Shown here: one piece after another, positions 51,120 through 59,810 of the stretch
Layout of the letters: each line of letters begins with the position of its first letter
Numbering within the stretch: the stretch's first letter is position 1
Source of the DNA: Arthrobacter sp. PGP41
GTDB taxonomy: Bacteria; Actinomycetota; Actinomycetes; Actinomycetales; Micrococcaceae
Assembly (NCBI RefSeq): GCF_002953935.1
Contig: NZ_CP026514.1
Coordinates: 992,001-1,056,000 of the forward strand
DNA length: 64,000 nt
Reading direction: 5' to 3'
Translations under genes and position numbers: made by a program
Notes under the pieces: model-generated
Told to the model about the DNA's origin: nothing
The model's database searches: none
What the model saw: only the letters and a program-made list of their open reading frames with translations

Positions 51120-52244
51120 ATGACAGAACCCTCGACGTACGAGCTCGAAGCATGGCAGAACATCCAGCGGTTCAAAGGCCGACCGCTCTCACAGGCGATA
51201 CGAAATGCGGGCGAGCAGGTGGCCATCGGCGCTGAGAAGATCGGTGAGCGCGCCACGCAGTATTTGGAGGAAAGGCCAGGAGCTCAAGCTACCGTTGTCC
51301 GGGGACAGGAGCTCGTTTCCAGGGGAGCTCACGTGCTCGGCACCGGGGCTCGAAAAGCGGCCGAGGCCATTCCGGACGGAATTTCCGATTGGAGCGGCGC
51401 TGCATTTACATCGATGCGCAAATCGGTGGCTCGGGTCTCAAGGGCAGGACTCTCACCAAAGCAAGTGGTAGCGAAGCACAGGAAGCGAAAGCATGCCGTC
51501 AGTAACCTTTCCGACCTGCGACGTTTGGACCTCGAGCAGGTCGACGCTGTTCGTGGACGAGGGGCGAGCTGGGGATATCCGCTTGCTGCTGCGCTTTCTG
51601 GAGCCGGTGCAGGGCTGGCGATCTCCGGCGGGGAACTTGCAGTCCCCCTCACTGGTGGTGCCGCGGCAGCACCTTCGGGCGCCGTAATCGCCGGCGCCTT
51701 CGTTGGCGACGCCGCATTAGTTCTGGCGCTTGGGTCCCGCTGCGTCGGCGAAGTGTCGTTGCACTACGGCTACGATCCGGAAGAACCTGCTGAAAAGCTC
51801 TTCATCATGTCTGTCGTCAATGCCGGAACGGCTGTGTCCGCCGGTGCGAAGTCTGCCGCACTGGCCGACATTTCACGCCTCACCCAAGCTCTTGTCCGCA
51901 AAAAGACTTGGGAAGTTCTGGATAAATCGATCGTCTCTCAGGTCTCGAAGCAATTCGCGAAGGCATTCGGCGTTCGCCTTACGAAGCAGGGGCTTGGCAA
52001 GGTTGTTCCCGTCGCAGGAATTCTCGTCGGCGGGACCCTTAACTGGACCACTTTGGAAGGTATCTTTGACGCCGCCAATATCGCATACCGTCGGCGGTTT
52101 CTCCTTGAAAAGTACCCGCGCCTTGAAGAGGGGGAATCACAAGGATGGCTTCCTTATGAGGACCAATCCGGCCTAGACGACTCCGACGAACCTATCAGCG
52201 TGCTCGGTGAGATCGTCGAGGCGGGCGGCCCCGACCTGCACTGA
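51120..52244 (+). CDS. EcsC-family protein
   Basis: A 374-residue protein starting MTEPSTYELEAWQNIQRFKG, the usual EcsC entry helix. A glycine/alanine-rich hydrophobic stretch (about 170-225) could insert in membranes; the C-terminal half (RLTQALVRKKTWEVLDKSIVSQ, TKQGLGKVVPVAGILVGGTLNW) is the conserved EcsC region. Base composition is less GC-rich than the neighbours. No ribosome site is seen; a CATAAT box six bases upstream suggests leaderless translation. Function poorly known. Confidence 0.82.
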   Translation: MTEPSTYELEAWQNIQRFKGRPLSQAIRNAGEQVAIGAEKIGERATQYLEERPGAQATVVRGQELVSRGAHVLGTGARKAAEAIPDGISDWSGAAFTSMRKSVARVSRAGLSPKQVVAKHRKRKHAVSNLSDLRRLDLEQVDAVRGRGASWGYPLAAALSGAGAGLAISGGELAVPLTGGAAAAPSGAVIAGAFVGDAALVLALGSRCVGEVSLHYGYDPEEPAEKLFIMSVVNAGTAVSAGAKSAALADISRLTQALVRKKTWEVLDKSIVSQVSKQFAKAFGVRLTKQGLGKVVPVAGILVGGTLNWTTLEGIFDAANIAYRRRFLLEKYPRLEEGESQGWLPYEDQSGLDDSDEPISVLGEIVEAGGPDLH

Positions 52245-52423
52245 TCGTAGCGTCTCCGCGCGAGGGAGCGTGGTGTAGGTCTGGCCAGGCCGTGGACGCC
52301 GACCTTAAAGTGGGCCACAGAACAGTGACGCTGTGAAACGAACCGGCTGATTACAAAAAACGCTTGGCGATAAGAACCTTTTGTAAGTCGGGAAATGTCC
52401 ACGCCTGCCTTTATATTGCTCGT

Positions 52424-52669
52424 ATGGCTAATGAGGGCGCGACAAGGAAAAGAACTGCGACAAGGAAGTGCCCGGTTTGCGGGCATGAGTCTTGGCGCAT
52501 CATCTACGGCATGGTTATGCCCGATGAGAGGGAGCAGTACCAGAAAGCGGAGTTCGCAGGCTGCGTCGTACTCACTGAAGAGCGCTACTACCCGCGGACC
52601 GGTAAGACAGAACTCGGTGTTCCGAAATGGGCCTGCCAGAACGGCGGGTGCGGTCATTACTGGTGGTGA
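52424..52669 (+). CDS. small zinc-ribbon protein
   Basis: An 81-residue basic protein with two Cys pairs: KCPVCGHESWR (residues 14-24) and WACQNGGCGHYWW at the end, plus a central AEFAGCVVLTEERYYP. The arrangement is a zinc ribbon with a nearly invariant middle. ATG 52424 chosen because the protein then begins MANEGATRKRTATRK. It ends 13 bases from the end of the AddA-like gene on the other strand. A frameshifted copy lies at 36728-36957, and TTTTGTAAG occurs upstream of both. Confidence 0.78.
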   Translation: MANEGATRKRTATRKCPVCGHESWRIIYGMVMPDEREQYQKAEFAGCVVLTEERYYPRTGKTELGVPKWACQNGGCGHYWW

Positions 52670-52682
52670 CCGCACCCGGGTT

Positions 52683-55600
52683 CTACCCCTCGCTTACCTC
52701 GTAAACGCTGCCCAACGCCGGGAAGTGGATCAGGGTCCGCAACACCGGTTTTCCTGTCGCAGCGAGAACAGCGCCGCGGTAGGCAGCCATTTGGCCAAGG
52801 TACTTTTCCCGGATATGGCCTTCGGGATCGCTGCCCGGATATGTCTTGTGATCAACAAGCACGTAGCCCTCCGGCCCCTCAAGCAGAAGGTCAATCCAGC
52901 CTTCCATCACCCTGTTCTCCGGGCGCCAGCCGATTGCAGCCTCACGATGCCGGATCCAGGCGGGGAACTCTGCGTCGAGGTACTCCTCGAAACGGGTGCC
53001 TGAGGTCACGAGAAGCGCAGGGGAGACCAGATGTCCGATCTTCCAGCGGCCAATGATTTGTTCCGCAAGGCCTAGCTGCTGACCGCCGTCCAGAGCACCG
53101 TATTCGGTGCCGAGGTAGGCATGGACGGCGTTTCCCACGGCGCCCCATTCGTCCGCACCATGCTCGGCGAGCCGAGAGCCAAGTTCGGCAGCCAAGGACA
53201 CGGTCGCCTTGTCCCCGTCGGAACCCTCTGAGCTGGCGGTCAGACGCGCCGGAAGATACGCGGCGGGAGGTAGCTGACTCGGCGCGTCTGTGAAGTGTGC
53301 GGCCCCTGCGGGTACGGCCGCAGTCTGCTCCACCGGTTCGAGTGTCGCAACCCGGGCCGGAAAGACGCCGCCGCCGGCAACGTTCAAGGTCCCCGAGGCG
53401 CCTGGCGACTCAGGGTCCTCGAACAGGTCCAACCCGGGGTCCCGAACATCGGGTTCCTCGGTTGCAGACCAGGACAGAAGGGATTCGACGCCGAGATTGT
53501 TCAGCAGGCCAGGGACGTTTCCCTTGCCCGTCAGCACATTCGTCTCCACAGCCCGGGTCATTCCGACGTACATCAGCCGTGCCATGTTCCGCCGCTCGCG
53601 CTCCTCGGCGTTCAAGGCAACCTGGCTCTCCTTGCCGCGGGCATCCAGCGGAGAACCGGAGTAGGGGAAAGGGCTGGGCCAGAAGCGGATCCAGCGTCCG
53701 GCGAGGGGCTGCTCAAGATCAAGCGTTCCGTCCTGTTCCACGGCGGCACCGAACGCCGCGAAGCGCAGGTCCTTGTCCAGTGCTTCCATGACCACCACAG
53801 GCCACTCCAGCCCCTTGGCTTTGTGGTAGGTGAGGACGTTGACGACGTCCGGGCCGGCGTTCTCAGCCGACTGCTGCTGCTCCGAACCGAAGAACGTCAG
53901 GAATCCCCGCAGGGTGGCGGGCGAGCGGAGCGCCAGGCAACGCTCGTAGTAGTCCTCAAGGGCGCCGCGGAAAGCGTCGAGATTGCGCAGCCGTGTCGCC
54001 GGCGCGGACCAGGACTTGATTAGCCGCGGAAGTCCCAGCGCACCGACCACCGCTTCGAAGATTTCGGTCGGCGTGGCCGTCTTGGCCTGCGTTCGCAGCG
54101 CATCCAGCGCTGTCAGCAATGGTTCCGTTCTCCAGCGGTCCAGCACCGTTGAGGGCTCGACGGCGGACAGCAGTTCCCGCTGCCATGTCAGGTTCGCAGG
54201 ATGACCGGGGTGGAGGGCCACGATCTCGGTGAGTGCCACCGTGTCGTAGCCGTCCGCCACATACGCCATTCCTGCGCGGGCCAACTGGATTTCACGGGCG
54301 TCGGCAAGCTTGCGCGGATTGCGGCTTGCCCGGATACCCAGGCAGTCAAGGGCCGCGGAGAGCGCCTCGACATCGGCGTTGGACCGGGTCAACACAGCAA
54401 TGTCTCCCGGGCTGAACTCTGTGCGGCGCGCCAGGAACTCAGCAACGCCGGCCGCCGTGGCACGCAAGCGCTCGCCATCGTTGCTTTGGGGACGCGTCCA
54501 GGCCTCGAGGCTTCCGGGTGACCAGTCTTTGTGATCCTCCGGCAGCTCGAGGTGCACGGTGTCGTAAGCCATGCCGTGCTGGGCGAACGCGGGCTCGAAG
54601 ACCGCGTTGGACAGCTCGACGACGGCCTGGTGGGACCGCCAGGACTGTGAAAGCTGCTGTCTTGTTGGCACGCGGTCAACGACCGCCTGCATCAGGTCGG
54701 GGTCGGTGCCGCGGAACTCGTAAATCGACTGCTTCGGATCGCCCACCCACACGGCCTCTTTCACCAGGCTGCTGAGCTGGAGGAAGAGTTCCAGCTGCAG
54801 CGGGCTCGTGTCCTGGAACTCGTCGACAACAAGGAAGCTGATGCGCCGGCCAAACGATGCGCGGAAGGCCTCGCTGTTCCGGGCGAGTTGGAGGACGAGG
54901 GTCTCCTGGTCCACGAAGTCCATGAGCCCGTGAAGCCGCTTGAACTCGGCGTAGGTCAGGAGGCATTCGTTGGCACAGGCAAAGATGCGCCGGATGTATT
55001 GCTCCAAGTCGGAGTGGAACGCCGGGTTGGAGAGAAGTCCCTCATGAATGCGTTCCCGCAGGTCCCAGAAGATCGACTTGATCGGCGCGGCAGGGGCGGA
55101 CGCGATGAAACCGCGCCAGATCTCCCATGGTGTGTCATCGACGTTGACCGCCTGGTCGAGCTTCTGGATCACCTTGGGGTACTGCTCGCAGAAAGCCTTC
55201 GTGGTGATTTTCGCGGCTTTTCCGTCCGGACCGATTCCCGTCCTCGCAACGGTATCGAGCTGGATCCGCCGCTCGATGAACTCCCGGTGCCATACCTGCC
55301 GGTCGTCCTGGCCCGGCTCGTCCAGCAGTTCCCGGAGCCCGCGCCAGGACTGCTCGGCACAGGCGGCCAGATCGTCGGCATCAAGGAGATTGGTGCGCGC
55401 GGCGTCTACGATCGCGCGAACAGTCTCTTCCCACGGCTGGGCGTCCCGGGCTCCGTTTCCGTCAGTGCCCATCCTGCGGGCGATGGGCAGGATATCGGCT
55501 CCGTGCTCAGCGAGGATGGTGTCTGTGGCCAGGTGGAAGATCCCGTGGAGTTGCTCCTCTCCGATCACTTCAAGTGCCGGGGAGAGCCCTGCATCGATGG

Positions 55601-55916
55601 CATGCTCCTGAAGCAGTTTTCCGCAGACGCTGTTCACTGTGCCGATAAGGCTCGCCGGCAGTTGCTGCGCCGCGAGCTGCAATGACTCGGCCAGCTGGAG
55701 GTCTCCAGACGAGGCGGCTGAACCCGACTGGTCCAGAAGCCGCGCCCCGATGCGCTCCTTCAGCTCACCAGCCGCCTTCTTGGTAAAGGTTGTGGCCATC
55801 ACGGCGTCGGCAGGCAGTCCGTCCTCGATCTTCTCGGCAATGACCTGGGTGAGATGGAACGTTTTGCCGGTCCCGGCACTCGCCGAGACCATGGTGACGT
55901 TGTCCAGCAGGTTCAT
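52683..55916 (-). CDS. AddA-like UvrD helicase with C-terminal RecB nuclease
   Basis: A 1077-residue SF1A helicase-nuclease. Walker A MVSASAGTGKTF (residues 9-20), DEXX box VVDEFQDTSPLQLELF, motif around YHKAKGLEWPVVVME, and a C-terminal PD-(D/E)XK domain with GWID (Asp1009), VDHKT (Asp1022, Lys1024) and GQMAAY (QxxxY). This is the layout of AddA and of AdnB. ATG 55916, after AAGGGGGA, overlaps the AddB-like stop (ATGA). It would process double-strand ends together with the AddB-like protein. Last gene of the cassette. Confidence 0.93.
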   Translation of the reverse strand: MNLLDNVTMVSASAGTGKTFHLTQVIAEKIEDGLPADAVMATTFTKKAAGELKERIGARLLDQSGSAASSGDLQLAESLQLAAQQLPASLIGTVNSVCGKLLQEHAIDAGLSPALEVIGEEQLHGIFHLATDTILAEHGADILPIARRMGTDGNGARDAQPWEETVRAIVDAARTNLLDADDLAACAEQSWRGLRELLDEPGQDDRQVWHREFIERRIQLDTVARTGIGPDGKAAKITTKAFCEQYPKVIQKLDQAVNVDDTPWEIWRGFIASAPAAPIKSIFWDLRERIHEGLLSNPAFHSDLEQYIRRIFACANECLLTYAEFKRLHGLMDFVDQETLVLQLARNSEAFRASFGRRISFLVVDEFQDTSPLQLELFLQLSSLVKEAVWVGDPKQSIYEFRGTDPDLMQAVVDRVPTRQQLSQSWRSHQAVVELSNAVFEPAFAQHGMAYDTVHLELPEDHKDWSPGSLEAWTRPQSNDGERLRATAAGVAEFLARRTEFSPGDIAVLTRSNADVEALSAALDCLGIRASRNPRKLADAREIQLARAGMAYVADGYDTVALTEIVALHPGHPANLTWQRELLSAVEPSTVLDRWRTEPLLTALDALRTQAKTATPTEIFEAVVGALGLPRLIKSWSAPATRLRNLDAFRGALEDYYERCLALRSPATLRGFLTFFGSEQQQSAENAGPDVVNVLTYHKAKGLEWPVVVMEALDKDLRFAAFGAAVEQDGTLDLEQPLAGRWIRFWPSPFPYSGSPLDARGKESQVALNAEERERRNMARLMYVGMTRAVETNVLTGKGNVPGLLNNLGVESLLSWSATEEPDVRDPGLDLFEDPESPGASGTLNVAGGGVFPARVATLEPVEQTAAVPAGAAHFTDAPSQLPPAAYLPARLTASSEGSDGDKATVSLAAELGSRLAEHGADEWGAVGNAVHAYLGTEYGALDGGQQLGLAEQIIGRWKIGHLVSPALLVTSGTRFEEYLDAEFPAWIRHREAAIGWRPENRVMEGWIDLLLEGPEGYVLVDHKTYPGSDPEGHIREKYLGQMAAYRGAVLAATGKPVLRTLIHFPALGSVYEVSEG

Positions 55917-58555
55917 GAAAAGTCCCCCTTCAATCCGCAGAGCACACCGAAATCGCAGAAACGGCAAGGCGGTTTTATGTGGTGTCTGCCAGCGTCGGCG
56001 TCCACCTGGGCGCGGTCAGGCACGTTTGCCGTGCGGGCGTCGTCGGCCGGCTGGGCTGCGGTGATCCGGCCCGCGAGCACCTCTTCAACAGTGAATTCGG
56101 CGGCCGCCACAGCCTGTGTCCAAAGCAGCGCGGGCTCAACAGCCCGGGGCAGGGGCGTTCCGAAGTGCGGATGGGCCGACGCGAAAGCGCCCTGTTTCAG
56201 CAGGTAGAACGCCGTCGGGTCATCGGGCGGGGTGTCGCCGGAATGGAGGGCCCACTGGTAGAGCGCTAGCTGGAGGGCGGTGCCCTGCTGGATTTCCTCG
56301 CGGCGGTACTTCGCGTTGTTGGTCCACTTGAGGTCGACGACGACGGTGCGGCCTTCCGCGTCGATGCCCACGGCGTCTGCGCTGCCCTTCACCTGGACCG
56401 TGAATTCCTCGCCGTCGGCGGACAGAAGTACGTCTTTTTCGAATTCCCGCTCGACGTCCTGGAGCGTTATGCCGCCCCTCGAGAGCTGTCTGAAGAAGGT
56501 TCCGATCGAGGCCACGAGGGTGGCGGTGACGGCGGCACGGCGACGCAACTGGCCCGGCAGCAGCAGTTCCGAGGCATAGTGGGGAATCAGTTCGTCGACG
56601 GTCAGCCGGATCTCTGTTTCGTCGGGAACTGCGCGATTCTCGGGGCGAAGGCGGTGGTGGAGGACCTCCACCACCTTGTGCGCGAAGCTCCCGAGCATTT
56701 GGTTGTCCATGGGGATGCCAGCGGCGTCGGCAACGTGCAGCTGTGACTTCTTCTGCAGCACCCAGGCAAGGGAACAGCCGAGCAGCGTCGTTAGCTGGCT
56801 GAAGGACAGCCGGTCCGGTCGTAGCGAGGGATTCGGGCCAACTTCGTGGACAGGCGGAGGTGGAACGGGCAGGTGCCGGTCCACGGGAACCAGGTGGGCG
56901 CTCCGCCCGGCGAACCGCCAGCGGCCGTCGGGGCCGGTGAGCTCGGCCGGCGTCGTGCTCAATAGAGCGATGCGTTCGGACAATGACTTCGCAGTTCCCT
57001 CTTCCGGACGCGGGGGCTGGGCGGCGGCCAGTGCCTCCAGGAGCGGATTGCTTTCGGTCCGCTCGCCATTGAGCTGCTGGGCCTGGATGATGACCAGGTT
57101 CCGGCACCGGCCGGCGGCTGCGAGCGTCTGCCCGGCCGAAAGCGCCGCGAGGCCTTCCGGTGACGGCAGGTGGACACCCACCCTGGCGAGGGTCTCGACA
57201 TCGTGCGCGTCCCAGCGCCGTCCAGGAGCCATGGATCCACTGCGGAAGCCCCACCACAGGACGTTCTCGACGTTTCCACCGAGTTCGTGCAGATGGTTGA
57301 GCCGGAGCCAAGGACTGGCTTCCGCGGCGACTAAGGGGCTGGACGTTGGCGTCACCACGGCGGAGATGATGCGCCGGAGCTCGCGGCGGGAGACCGACGG
57401 GAGGGGCGCGACGAGCTCCAGAATCCGCTGTAGTTGGGTGGACGGGGCCTGGAAGACGGGGTCGACCGCGGCGCGGGCCCGCAGCCGCCCGGCGAACCAC
57501 GCCGCGCTCCCCGCTAGGTCGGCTCCGCTGGCGCTGTCCCCGGTGATCAGGCCGGCGTTGAACGTACGGTCGAGGATGGCGGCCAGATCATGACCAAGCT
57601 GCTCGTCGTCGGCGATCTTCCGGATGGCCTCCTTCCAGGCGGCGCCGCCTGTGCCGGGTGCCTGCTGGAGGGCCTGGAGGAGGTGGTGCGCTGCCCGTCG
57701 CTTGACCGGGCTGCCGGGGAGCGACAGGAACTCAGCCAGGAGCCGTACGTCGGCCGGGGCCCAGATGAGCTCGAAGAAGAGGGGAATTAGCTGGTCCTGT
57801 ACCCGCCACGGGGAGCGGGCGCCCACACCCAGGCGGGGCAGTCCATGCCCGGCAAGGTACTGGTCAAGGACGGAGGTGCTGTCCGAGCACACCACAGCTG
57901 TTCTGGCGTTGTCTCCGTTGGAAAGCCAACGGGCTGCCTGCTCGGCGGCCTCCCACTCTGTTTCGGCTGTGAGAATTGTCAGGCGCGGCTGGACAGTTGC
58001 CTGAGTCGCATCGCTGACTTGGACGCCGTGCCCGCGAAGTTTGGCGATGATGCGTTGCCAGATTGCGGGGAAGGATGTCTCGGGGTGCTGGAGGATCAGC
58101 TGGTCGATCCCGAGCGGCAGGGGAGTGTCGAGGGCGTCAAGCAGTTCCAGGGTGTCGTCCGCAAGCGAGGGGGCCAAATATCCTTGGGCATGTTCCGCGT
58201 CAGTCAGCGTGCGAAGCAACGGCGAAGGACCCGTGAAGTCGGGACCGTTTTCGGGCAGCGTGCCGTCCCATCCGTTGCTGACGGCGTCGTCCCGGCCGTC
58301 GAGGAGCTCCCGGGCGGTGGACCATGGATCTACCTGGAGCGAGGCATGGAACCATTGGTCCGGTGTGTCGATGGACTGAAGCCGCTGCAGGTACTGGCCG
58401 ATGCGCTCGGCGTGCGGGGTGTCGGGGCGGGTAATGCCCAGCCGTGTCTGCAGCAGGGTGGTCAACCCCTTGCGGCCTACCCGCACATGGTTCAGGCCAG
58501 GCTCGGTGTAAGCCCACGGGGCTCGGTCCAGAAGCCATCCGAACTCAACGATCAT
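55913..58555 (-). CDS. AddB-like Fe-S cluster nuclease
   Basis: An 880-residue partner of the AddA-like protein. The nuclease domain has GSFAHKVVE (His626), GSADAVG (Asp727) and VVVDLKW (Asp741, Lys743). Four cysteines with AddB spacing, Cys594 then Cys864-x2-Cys867-x5-Cys873, should hold a 4Fe-4S cluster that locks the nuclease fold. The N-terminal P-loop is gone (GRKGLTTLL in place of GxxGxGKT), so it is probably not an ATPase, unlike B. subtilis AddB. ATG 58555 follows GGGGG. Confidence 0.9.
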   Translation of the reverse strand: MIVEFGWLLDRAPWAYTEPGLNHVRVGRKGLTTLLQTRLGITRPDTPHAERIGQYLQRLQSIDTPDQWFHASLQVDPWSTARELLDGRDDAVSNGWDGTLPENGPDFTGPSPLLRTLTDAEHAQGYLAPSLADDTLELLDALDTPLPLGIDQLILQHPETSFPAIWQRIIAKLRGHGVQVSDATQATVQPRLTILTAETEWEAAEQAARWLSNGDNARTAVVCSDSTSVLDQYLAGHGLPRLGVGARSPWRVQDQLIPLFFELIWAPADVRLLAEFLSLPGSPVKRRAAHHLLQALQQAPGTGGAAWKEAIRKIADDEQLGHDLAAILDRTFNAGLITGDSASGADLAGSAAWFAGRLRARAAVDPVFQAPSTQLQRILELVAPLPSVSRRELRRIISAVVTPTSSPLVAAEASPWLRLNHLHELGGNVENVLWWGFRSGSMAPGRRWDAHDVETLARVGVHLPSPEGLAALSAGQTLAAAGRCRNLVIIQAQQLNGERTESNPLLEALAAAQPPRPEEGTAKSLSERIALLSTTPAELTGPDGRWRFAGRSAHLVPVDRHLPVPPPPVHEVGPNPSLRPDRLSFSQLTTLLGCSLAWVLQKKSQLHVADAAGIPMDNQMLGSFAHKVVEVLHHRLRPENRAVPDETEIRLTVDELIPHYASELLLPGQLRRRAAVTATLVASIGTFFRQLSRGGITLQDVEREFEKDVLLSADGEEFTVQVKGSADAVGIDAEGRTVVVDLKWTNNAKYRREEIQQGTALQLALYQWALHSGDTPPDDPTAFYLLKQGAFASAHPHFGTPLPRAVEPALLWTQAVAAAEFTVEEVLAGRITAAQPADDARTANVPDRAQVDADAGRHHIKPPCRFCDFGVLCGLKGDFS

Positions 58556-58626
58556 TGTTGCCCCCAAGTGTTGTCTGCTGGCTTTGTACTACGGTATGGC
58601 AGGGTCCGTGCGGTAGTGCCATCGGA

Positions 58627-59223
58627 TTACCCTGCTGTTTTCTGCGCGCCGCTGTCGCCTCCAAGGTCTACAGCGGCGGCCATCAAACGGTCAAAGCTCG
58701 TTACTCCATAGTCGGGAGGGGTGGCGGTGACGACGATGCGCGTCGTCCAGACAACGTTGTCCACACGCTTTATGGCAGGATTCCGCGCCTGCACAGGCGG
58801 TTTCGCCCGGACTGCCTGGAGTTCCAGCCCGGGAACACCGTTGACAGGTAGCGGCAGGGGCGCGCCGTTTTCGATCAGTGCCCTGAACTGTTGGGCGGAC
58901 AACCGGTGTTCAATGTTTCCGGTCAGCCCCACGATTGTGTCGTTGAGTGTTGCGGTCAGGGCCTCCAGGAACTTGCGTTCGGTAGAAGCCTTCGCCTTGA
59001 CTGCCAGCACCGTGAAGAGGACGGCGAAGGCAGCGGTAAAGAGGGTGAATGCTCCTCCGCTCCTGAGGCCCGGCACGAAGATCATGAGGACCAGGCATAG
59101 CACTGCGCCCATGATGGCGGACCCAACGAATATGCTTCCGCCGTCCTTTGCTGGCCGGCCGCTCCACTGTTCGGAGGTAAAGGCATGGAGCACACGCTGC
59201 TCCGGTTTGGGATTCGGCATCAT
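58627..59223 (-). CDS. two-TM membrane protein of unknown function
   Basis: A 198-residue protein: short polar N-terminus, two hydrophobic helices (about 30-52 and 55-76) and a cytoplasmic C-terminal domain of about 120 residues containing TATLNDTIVGLTGNIEHRLS and TRIVVTATPPDYGVTSFDRL. No family recognised. Its ATG overlaps the stop of the helical-protein gene; 71 bases separate it from the AddB-like gene. In the cassette it could tether the complex to the membrane or sense envelope damage; that is speculation. Confidence 0.75.
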   Translation of the reverse strand: MMPNPKPEQRVLHAFTSEQWSGRPAKDGGSIFVGSAIMGAVLCLVLMIFVPGLRSGGAFTLFTAAFAVLFTVLAVKAKASTERKFLEALTATLNDTIVGLTGNIEHRLSAQQFRALIENGAPLPLPVNGVPGLELQAVRAKPPVQARNPAIKRVDNVVWTTRIVVTATPPDYGVTSFDRLMAAAVDLGGDSGAQKTAG

Positions 59224-59810
59224 TTTTCCCGTTTCGCTTCCAGCAGGGCCTCGGCCAGGATGATGGCGTGCCGTGCGTCCTGGAGATCGCTGCGCAGGCC
59301 CGGGTCCGGGTTGGCCACTGCAACCGCGTCCGGCGTCCCGCTGAGTTCTCCGATCGCCCTGCTCAGGCTCTCGCGTTCCTTCGCAATCATCCGGGATGAC
59401 GTCAGTTTGATTTTGCTCTTCTCCAGGCCGCGGAGGGAGCTGTTGATCTCCGCGCAGCGCGCGCGGACCGCGGCCAGCCGCACGTCGACCCGCTGCGCCC
59501 TCTTCCGGAACAGGGGCTCCATTTTGAGCGCAACCTCGTGAAGTTCCATCAGGGCAGTGCTCCGGTCGGGTTCGCCGGCGGCATGTGCCAACAGCTCTTC
59601 GCACACGTGAAGCCGCTGCTCCCAGAGCTGAATACCGGTGGTGTTCTGCCTCAGTAGCAGTGCCAGGATCTCAACAATTTCGTTCAGGGTGTTGCGCCGG
59701 GCCTTGAGTTTGGCGCTCGCGGCATCAAGGCGGCCGATGAACTCTTCGTAGTTGTCCACCGGCGCCGCACTTTTGGTCGGCCACGGCAGCCTGCGTGGCT
59801 CCGCCATCAT
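59220..59810 (-). CDS. helical (coiled-coil) protein of unknown function
   Basis: A 196-residue protein, almost wholly helical and rich in Leu, Arg, Glu, Ala (FIGRLDAASAKLKARRNTLNE; RVDVRLAAVRARCAEINSSL). No catalytic motif. Its start overlaps the helicase-sigma stop (ATGA) and its stop overlaps the two-TM gene, so stoichiometric expression is expected. A binding partner or sigma-controlling role is possible but unproven. Confidence 0.75.
   Translation of the reverse strand: MMAEPRRLPWPTKSAAPVDNYEEFIGRLDAASAKLKARRNTLNEIVEILALLLRQNTTGIQLWEQRLHVCEELLAHAAGEPDRSTALMELHEVALKMEPLFRKRAQRVDVRLAAVRARCAEINSSLRGLEKSKIKLTSSRMIAKERESLSRAIGELSGTPDAVAVANPDPGLRSDLQDARHAIILAEALLEAKREK

Noticed and set aside
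59224..59604. extension of the two-TM gene to a 325-residue frame
   Set aside because: The extra part is Arg/Pro-rich shadow of the helical-protein gene; ATG 59223 overlaps its stop.
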